Below are positions 59,030-64,000 of a stretch of DNA of 64,000 nucleotides, piece after piece. The notes under the pieces are model-generated. The model was not told the DNA's origin. It saw nothing but the letters and a program-made list of their open reading frames with translations, and ran no database searches. A program made the translations under genes and the position numbers. The stretch's first letter is position 1. Each line of letters opens with the position of its first letter. Origin of the DNA: Malachius bipustulatus (taxonomy: Eukaryota; Arthropoda; Insecta; Coleoptera; Melyridae); assembly GCA_910589415.1 (NCBI GenBank), contig OU342634.1:26719144-26783143 (forward strand), in the 5' to 3' direction.

Positions 59030-59590
59030 AGAATACGTTGCAGCAACATTTACTAAACGTTTCAATGTCAGCTTGCAATGTTGCATATAAGTTACAAATG
59101 GCCTCCCACAATGTTCCTGCAATGTTGAAACGGCCGTGCAGTAACATTGCTCTCGCAACATTGCAAAGCGTAACATTGCGAGAATGATAGAAAAGTAACG
59201 TTGCCTCAATTTTACAATCGAAATATTGCAGCAAGGTTACCAATGAATCTTATCTGCTATGTATGAAGTATAATGTTACAGGAACATTGTCAGTGATGAT
59301 TGCTGAAATATAGCAATTATTATTTTGCAGAGAGGTTGCTGTTACAATCTCACAGGTACGTTTACGTCGTGTTTTAACTGAAACATTGCAAGGAGTTTTT
59401 TTATAAACCTTGTAGGGATATTGTTAATGTATTATTCCTGAAATGTTTGAATAGTGCTATTGCTGGAAGGTTTTTTTATAAACCTTGCCGGAACATTGTT
59501 AATGTATTATTCCTGAAATGTTTGAATAGTGCTATTGCTGAAAGGTTTTTTTATAAACCTTGCCGGAATATTGTTTATGTATTCCCAAGT
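59030..59590 (+). repeat. CAACATTGC-rich repeat with a ~75-bp tandem unit
   Basis: 59030-59390 is packed with variants of GCAACATTGC / GCAATGTTGC in both orientations. From 59393 to 59580 a unit of about 75 bp (ATTGTTAATGTATTATTCCTG, AATAGTGCTATTGCTG, GGTTTTTTTATAAACCTTG) recurs two and a half times with few changes. Frames across the array, including 59447-59647, reflect the repeat. Confidence 0.85.
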
Positions 59591-59820
59591 AACACAACAG
59601 TTTCATCTAAAAGATGTATTTTTTACGTCCAGCACATACGTCTATAGACGGTAGTTTGTAGACTATAATTTAGAAGCAAAATGTCTACGATGCCTACGAT
59701 AATATATGTATTTATGATGAGACGTCTTATTACATATCTATGAGACGTCTACAATATGTATCTTTGAGATGACGACACTTTGCGTCTATGGGACGTCTAT
59801 AATATGCATTGATGAAACAT
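59591..59820 (+). repeat. Degenerate AGACGTCTA repeat
   Basis: Six or more variants of ATGAGACGTCTANNATATGTAT lie in tandem, for example ATGAGACGTCTTATTACATA, ATGAGACGTCTACAATATGT, GAGATGACGACACTTTG, ATGGGACGTCTATAATATGC. The block begins after CCCAAGTAACACAACAGTTTC (59584), which looks like its boundary. GACGTC is palindromic. Confidence 0.75.
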
Positions 59821-59822
59821 CT

Positions 59823-60452
59823 ACAGTGTGTTTCACTTTAGATGGAATCACATGAATAACTTTTTTTATTTTTTGATGAATTAAAAAAAAGTTTTTTTTT
59901 TCTTTATGTAAAGCTCTCGAGGCTCTCTTAAATGGGTAGAAAACATTTTAGCCGTAGCAAATAACTAGCCTATACTATGACCAAAATTAGCGTTGAAAAT
60001 TGAAAAAATATATTAGGCATTTTTTTCCTGGAAAATTTTATTCAAAACAGTTGTTTGAAATAACCTCGAACCCCCAAATCTCGAGTTTGGTTGAAAACAA
60101 AAAATTCCCAAAATATTTTCAAGACCACCTGAGTAGGTACCTACATTACTTGAAAATTTTTTGAGGATTTTTGTTTTCAAGCAAACTCGAGATTTGGGGG
60201 TTTGAGGTTATTTCAAACAACTTTTTTATATAAAATTTTTCGAAAAAAGGCCTAATATGTTTTTCAATTTTCAGCGCTAATTTTTGATCACGCATCAGTA
60301 GTCAAGTTATTTATTGCTACGGCAAAAATGTTGTTTACCCATTTAAGAAAGTTTCGGGAGCTTTACATAAAGCAAAAAAGTTTTTTTTTTAATTCATCAA
60401 AAAATAAAAAAAAGTTATTGAGGTGATTCCATTTAAAGTGAAACACACTGTA
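59823..60452. mobile_element. Palindromic element, ACAGTGTGTTTCACTTTA ends
   Basis: The left arm 59823-60123 and right arm 60149-60452 are inverted copies around 25 bp. Ends are ACAGTGTGTTTCACTTTA and its complement TAAAGTGAAACACACTGT. Inner pairs include AACCCCCAAATCTCGAGTTTG, GGGTAGAAAACATTTTAGCCGTAGCA (with mismatches) and TCTTTATGTAAAGCTC. Non-coding. It lies inside or beside the AGACGTCTA repeat. A damaged relative is at 62195-62697. Confidence 0.85.
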
Positions 60453-60767
60453 GATATGGACAAGGGGTGTGAGCAGGTAAACTATGATGACTGAAAATAT
60501 AATGACAACAGATATACTTTAACATGATTTTTTATTTGCTTGGCGTTTTCTTTTACACCAAATAATTGTTATTGCATAATTATACACGTAATATCCATAC
60601 TCCATTTTTCACATTGAATATTTTTGCTGCTTTCATATCTTGTAGATGCATGTTGGAACCAAGCTGTGACGTCCCTCTCGAATTCACTGTCCTTTAATTG
60701 TGGAAAATGCTCGGCCTCTGAAAATCATACATACAGCTAATTAAAAATATGAAAATATAATTTCAAT
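60453..60767. other. Unannotated stretch
   Basis: No gene or repeat recognised. Confidence 0.45.
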
Positions 60768-61533
60768 CATGAGTCATTTCAATCTTCAGACCCAGATATA
60801 TCTCTGTTGGTAAGCCAGATACAAAAACATTTTGCAGACAAAATTTGTTCTCAGGACAATAATAGGGCGGTCATCTGACTGTAATACTAATAACTTTGAC
60901 CTTGTGGACCAATTTCATGGTACACACGAAAGTCAAGATAATTTTTAAAAAAAGGACACCTGTATATTATTGTTTCTTCATATTCCCTGAGAAAATCAAT
61001 AATAATAGTTTTTACAGTTGCAGTCTAAAATGAGTAGGTTATGAGTTATGAACATCTGAAAATCGCAGTTTTTCAGTTTTCATGTGGTATCCTACTACGT
61101 GGTTTAAATTTTAATACATAGAGTGAAAAAAATTACCAGATTTTTAATCACCCTGTATAAAAATTTTATCCACACAATAAGGATACTATACATGAAAAAT
61201 TAGGATAGGGACATGTAAGCCGTTTGCCCATAGTTGGAGCCGTTTCCGATGTAGGTACAGTGCTTTCAAAATAAAAAATTTCGATTTTCAGTTTTTTATA
61301 ACTCATGACCTGCGTACTCATTTTAAACTGCAACTGTAAAAACCATTCTTACTGGATTTTCTCGGGAAATATGAAAAAACAAAAATATTGAAATTGGTTC
61401 ACAAGGTCAAAGAGATTAGTACAGTCAGATGACCCCCATTGTCCTGAACAACTTTTGTCTGCACAGTTTTTTTGTATCTGGCTTACCAACAGAGATATCC
61501 GGGTCTGAAGATTGAAATGACTCACCCTGTATA
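60768..61533. mobile_element. Palindromic element, ACATGTAAGCCG family, ~290-bp arms
   Basis: The left arm (60768 to about 61075) and right arm (about 61262 to 61533) are inverted copies: TGAGTCATTTCAATCTTCAG pairs with CTGAAGATTGAAATGACTCA, and GTAAGCCAGATACAAAAAC and TTTTTACAGTTGCAGT have clear partners. The right end has CTCACCCTGTATAT; the left end has lost the CAGGGTG. The centre (TTAATCACCCTGTATAAAAA, GGACATGTAAGCCGTTT) is homologous to those at 31100 and 56930. Non-coding. Confidence 0.85.
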
Positions 61534-62194
61534 TTATTACTTATAGCATTAATTATTATTAATAACACATAGTTACAATAAATGACTTTCTAATAATACA
61601 ATTACTTTATTAAAAGTTTCACGCATTCCATACTTAGGTATCTCACTTAATTGTAAATTGAACTATATTTTTTATAGGTAAACTTAAAAAAATCACTTAC
61701 TATTCATGATTCGTAACATTTAAATGGCTCAGCTTGAAATTATTTCCATTCTTTGCGGTCCAAGAACAGTAGGTACATTGTCCCAAATAAATAGAAAATG
61801 TTTTCTAAAGGCATCATCCTTGGATTTTGCTCCGTCGGACAATTTGAGAAACTGCAGCTAGAAATAAACTTAATTTCAAAGAGAATTTTATAACAATAAA
61901 AGTGTTCCGAAAAATATTTCAAATATTATTTCGATTCATATTATCCATTAATTTTTTTTCCTTTGAATTTTCCACAAATGCAAACAGTAAGATTTAAAAC
62001 TTATAAAACAAAACGTTTAATTAAAAGTTATTATTATTAATTCAAGACTACAATAATACAGGTTGTTCTGTTAGCTCTAAGACAAACTTTGGCAGATAAT
62101 AGGGTGCGGCGCTAGAACCTTTGGGCAATTAAGTAACAATTAAATGGTAAAATAATTAGACTACAAGTCTGAAAATTTGTTCAGTCATGTTTTC
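61534..62194. other. Unannotated stretch
   Basis: AT-rich; no gene or repeat recognised. Confidence 0.45.
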
Positions 62195-62697
62195 AGGATT
62201 TTTTTTTCGGAAAATTTTATTTAAAAAAGTTTCTATGAAATAACCTCAAACCCCTAAATCTCAAAGTTGGTTGAAAAAAAAGAAACACAAGATAATTAGC
62301 ATAAATATTCTGACGGTGTTCTCATAATTTTTATTAAATATCTCCTATCCCCTACCTATTGTTCATAAATCATGGCAATCTTGTAAGAATAAAATTGAAA
62401 TAATAAAATTGAAATAATAGTCTTGAAATTTTTTTTGGGATATTTTGTGTTCAACTTTAAAAAAAAAAAATTTTCCAGAAAAAAAATGCCTAATATGTAT
62501 GTTTTTTTTTCAGCTCTAATTTTGATCATAGTAGGCTATAGTGATTTGCTACGGCTAAAATGTTGTTTGCTCAGTTAAGAAAGCTTCGGGAGCTTTACAT
62601 ATAAAGAAAAATTTTTTTTTTTTTTAATTCATAAAAAAAAAGTTATTGAGGTGATTACATTTAAAGTGAAACACACTGTATATAGGTCACTTAATTT
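62195..62697. mobile_element. Damaged relative of the 59823-60452 element
   Basis: 62215-62282 matches the inner left arm (GAAATAACCTCAAACCCCTAA) and 62450-62697 matches the right arm (GCCTAATATGTATG, GCTACGGCTAAAATGTTGTTT, AAAGTGAAACACACTGTATA). The left outer arm is missing and about 150 bp of unrelated AT-rich sequence separates the halves. Confidence 0.7.
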
Positions 62698-62985
62698 TAA
62701 ACATATTCTTTTTCAATAAACATGGGTTCGATTCGCTTTTATTTAGAAGTTGCAAGCATTAAAAAAATATTTATATCTCCATGTTTTAACAAAAGTAGGC
62801 TAATGAATAAATAAAATGCCAGTTGTCATAAGACGATAATTAATTTTTGAGTCGTTTTAATTATTTGTTTGACACATATACAGGGTGTCCCACGACATGG
62901 ACTGTCATAGCTTAAGGGTAGGTGTAGTTTTTCAAGGCGATTCAGGATCTGGTTTTGAAATTTTCCTGAGGCCCTTCGTTTCGAT

Positions 62986-63187
62986 TATACAGGGTGATTT
63001 GTGAAATTTGCCGAAATCTTTGATGAGCGATATCTTTTGAACGAATTGATCGAATTTAACGAAATTTGGTAGATATGCTCTACTAATGACACTTAATACC
63101 TCGCATTTTTCGCCGACTCGAAAACTGCAGGGCCATACTTATTTTTTTGATATCTTTCGGTTTTGTAGCAAAGTTCACCCTGTATGC
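62986..63187. mobile_element. Nested 200-bp unit ATACAGGGTGA...TCACCCTGTAT
   Basis: Exact 11-bp inverted ends ATACAGGGTGA and TCACCCTGTAT delimit a unit with GATATCTTTTGAACGAATTG inside. It lies within the larger element 62877-63834 and uses the same end motif. Its interior recalls word patterns common to other elements (GAAATTTGGTAGATATG). No coding. Confidence 0.55.
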
Positions 63188-63589
63188 ATTTTATTCAAAT
63201 TTTGGTGCCATTTTCTAAAACTACGTGAAAAATGCTATACAATTGTGGTAAAAAATACTTGGCATCATTAAACTGAATCGAGAAGAAAATTCAGTTTTTT
63301 AGTTTTTTATTCGGGATTTCGATTCATGTGTTGTTAATAATTCAAGAAAAATCAAATGTGGTTTTTTAAAACTTGCGTATTTTGTAGTTATTTCAAATAA
63401 ATTTACTTTATCTACAGATTTAGCCAAGATTGGGGACCCTTCTACAGATTGTTTCGAGCTAAGAATAAGTTTTAACAGCAAAATAAATAACAAAATTTAA
63501 CACATTACCACATAGACAAATAAGTATCCACATAAACGAAACAGGAAGAAAAATATCAACACAAATGTTGGGACGAAAAACTACAATTC

Positions 63590-63809
63590 AGTGCAGGTAA
63601 TGGTCAAGGAGACCACCATCAAACTCAACACATTTCCTTGGCCTTGAAATTAATCTAAAAACCATAAAAAAATCGTTTTATTGAAGTACTTGCTGAAAAT
63701 GTCCACCCAGTTGCTGTATACACAGTCTAGCTCTTCTTAGTATTGAAATGGTAGCTTTGCCAAGAGTCGCGGGATCAGCACGAATAGTTTCTGCGGCATT
63801 TTAAATGGC
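63590..63809 (-). pseudogene. Transposase C-terminal remnants (Tc1/mariner-type)
   Basis: On the minus strand NAAETIRADPATLGKATISI continues LRRARLCIQQLGGHFQQVLQ to a TAA at 63678. About 15 bp further a second frame gives RPRKCVEFDGGLLDHYLH and a stop near 63590. Both end in the R..(K/L)C......GG..(D/Q) pattern typical of mariner-type transposase C-termini. A TAA three codons before the first block, and absence of the DDE domain, mark it as dead. Having two C-terminal-like blocks in series is unusual. Confidence 0.5.
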
Positions 63810-63834
63810 AGTCATGTCGTGGGACCCCTGTATA

Positions 63835-64000
63835 GAGTGAAAGTTTTGCATTAAAAATGCATTTATGTATTCTGAACTGAGGAATATACCTACACGTAAT
63901 CCAGTTTTAAAAATGCGTTAAATTCGGGGAATGATAGAGAATCAAAAAATAATAAATAATAAATGAGTTTCTTGCCTCGGAGTTTGCTTTATGAACTATA
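63835..64000. other. Window end, nothing recognised
   Basis: AT-rich flank after the last transposon end. Confidence 0.5.

Larger units (their letters stand above)
62877..63834. mobile_element. TIR element ending ACAGGGTGTCCCACGACATG
   Basis: The ends TATACAGGGTGTCCCACGAC at 62877 and GTCGTGGGACCCCTGTATA ending at 63834 form imperfect inverted repeats of about 32 bp (through CATG-ACTG). The interior contains a smaller TIR unit (62986-63187) and, next to the right end, transposase C-terminal remnants on the minus strand. The copy is internally rearranged and inactive. TA borders are present at both ends. Confidence 0.75.

Noticed and set aside
59009..59647. Open frames with repeated peptides (for example FYKPCRNIV)
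   Set aside because: They follow the 75-bp tandem unit and the CAACATTGC array; a repeat by-product.
1..64000. CRISPR array, operon, prophage or bacterial origin
   Set aside because: No regularly spaced short direct repeats, no Shine-Dalgarno-led coding clusters, and abundant eukaryotic transposon relics.

Overview
This window is AT-rich, gene-poor, repeat-dense eukaryotic nuclear DNA, most likely from an arthropod and probably an insect. The evidence is: no operons or ribosome-binding sites, no reading frame longer than 164 codons, one exon bounded by consensus splice sites, and many decayed transposons of classes common in insects (Penelope-like, Tc1/mariner-like, PIF/Harbinger, hAT, non-LTR, tRNA- and 5S-derived SINEs). 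I cannot name the species. The one gene piece I support with moderate confidence is a first coding exon at 12169-12348 (minus strand), with an upstream in-frame stop and a GTAAGT donor. Other short open frames (17883-18068, 20673-20915, 27525-27707, 50619-50828) are weak candidates; the last looks like the start of a Crypton/tyrosine-recombinase-type protein.

Layout. 0-7 kb: non-coding DNA with a ~652 bp tandem repeat (3440-5114) ending in a TA microsatellite. 7-11 kb: an irregular 140-bp repeat field split by a 1.7 kb foldback element (7959-9639), then a Penelope-like pseudogene (10033-10770). 11-17 kb: a near-perfect hairpin (11700), the splice-bounded exon (12.2 kb), a perfect hairpin (15019), a small MITE (15332) and a PIF/Harbinger element with TTA duplications (15908-16872). 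17-26 kb: sparse, with a 5'-truncated non-LTR insertion flanked by a 13-bp duplication (21496-22246), a tRNA-derived SINE head (23163) and a hAT MITE (25525-25808). 26-33 kb: several foldback repeats, a Harbinger-like MITE (30527) and a Tc1/mariner N-terminal remnant (32282). 34-43 kb: two large palindromes, one split by a 5S-rRNA-derived SINE with a 12-bp duplication (37251-37529), the other a ~585-bp-arm hairpin (about 96 percent identical arms) carrying a nested mariner-type remnant (40499-42336). 43-55 kb: minisatellites, an LTR-like fragment and a ~1.26 kb diverged palindrome (53447-54704). 56-64 kb: four more palindromic or TIR elements, a perfect five-unit heat-shock element (57981-58003) and two minisatellite fields.

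The unifying theme is an abundance of non-autonomous, mostly palindromic elements. Many end in the same short motif, ACAGGGTG / CACCCTGT, although their interiors differ. Three degraded Tc1/mariner/IS630-type transposase pieces lie in or near this set (32282-32560, 40706-40919, 63590-63809), so one transposase group may have mobilised much of it; that link is inference. The near-perfect long hairpins are also plausible sources of double-stranded RNA and endogenous siRNA. All identities come from reading the sequence by eye; no search was run.
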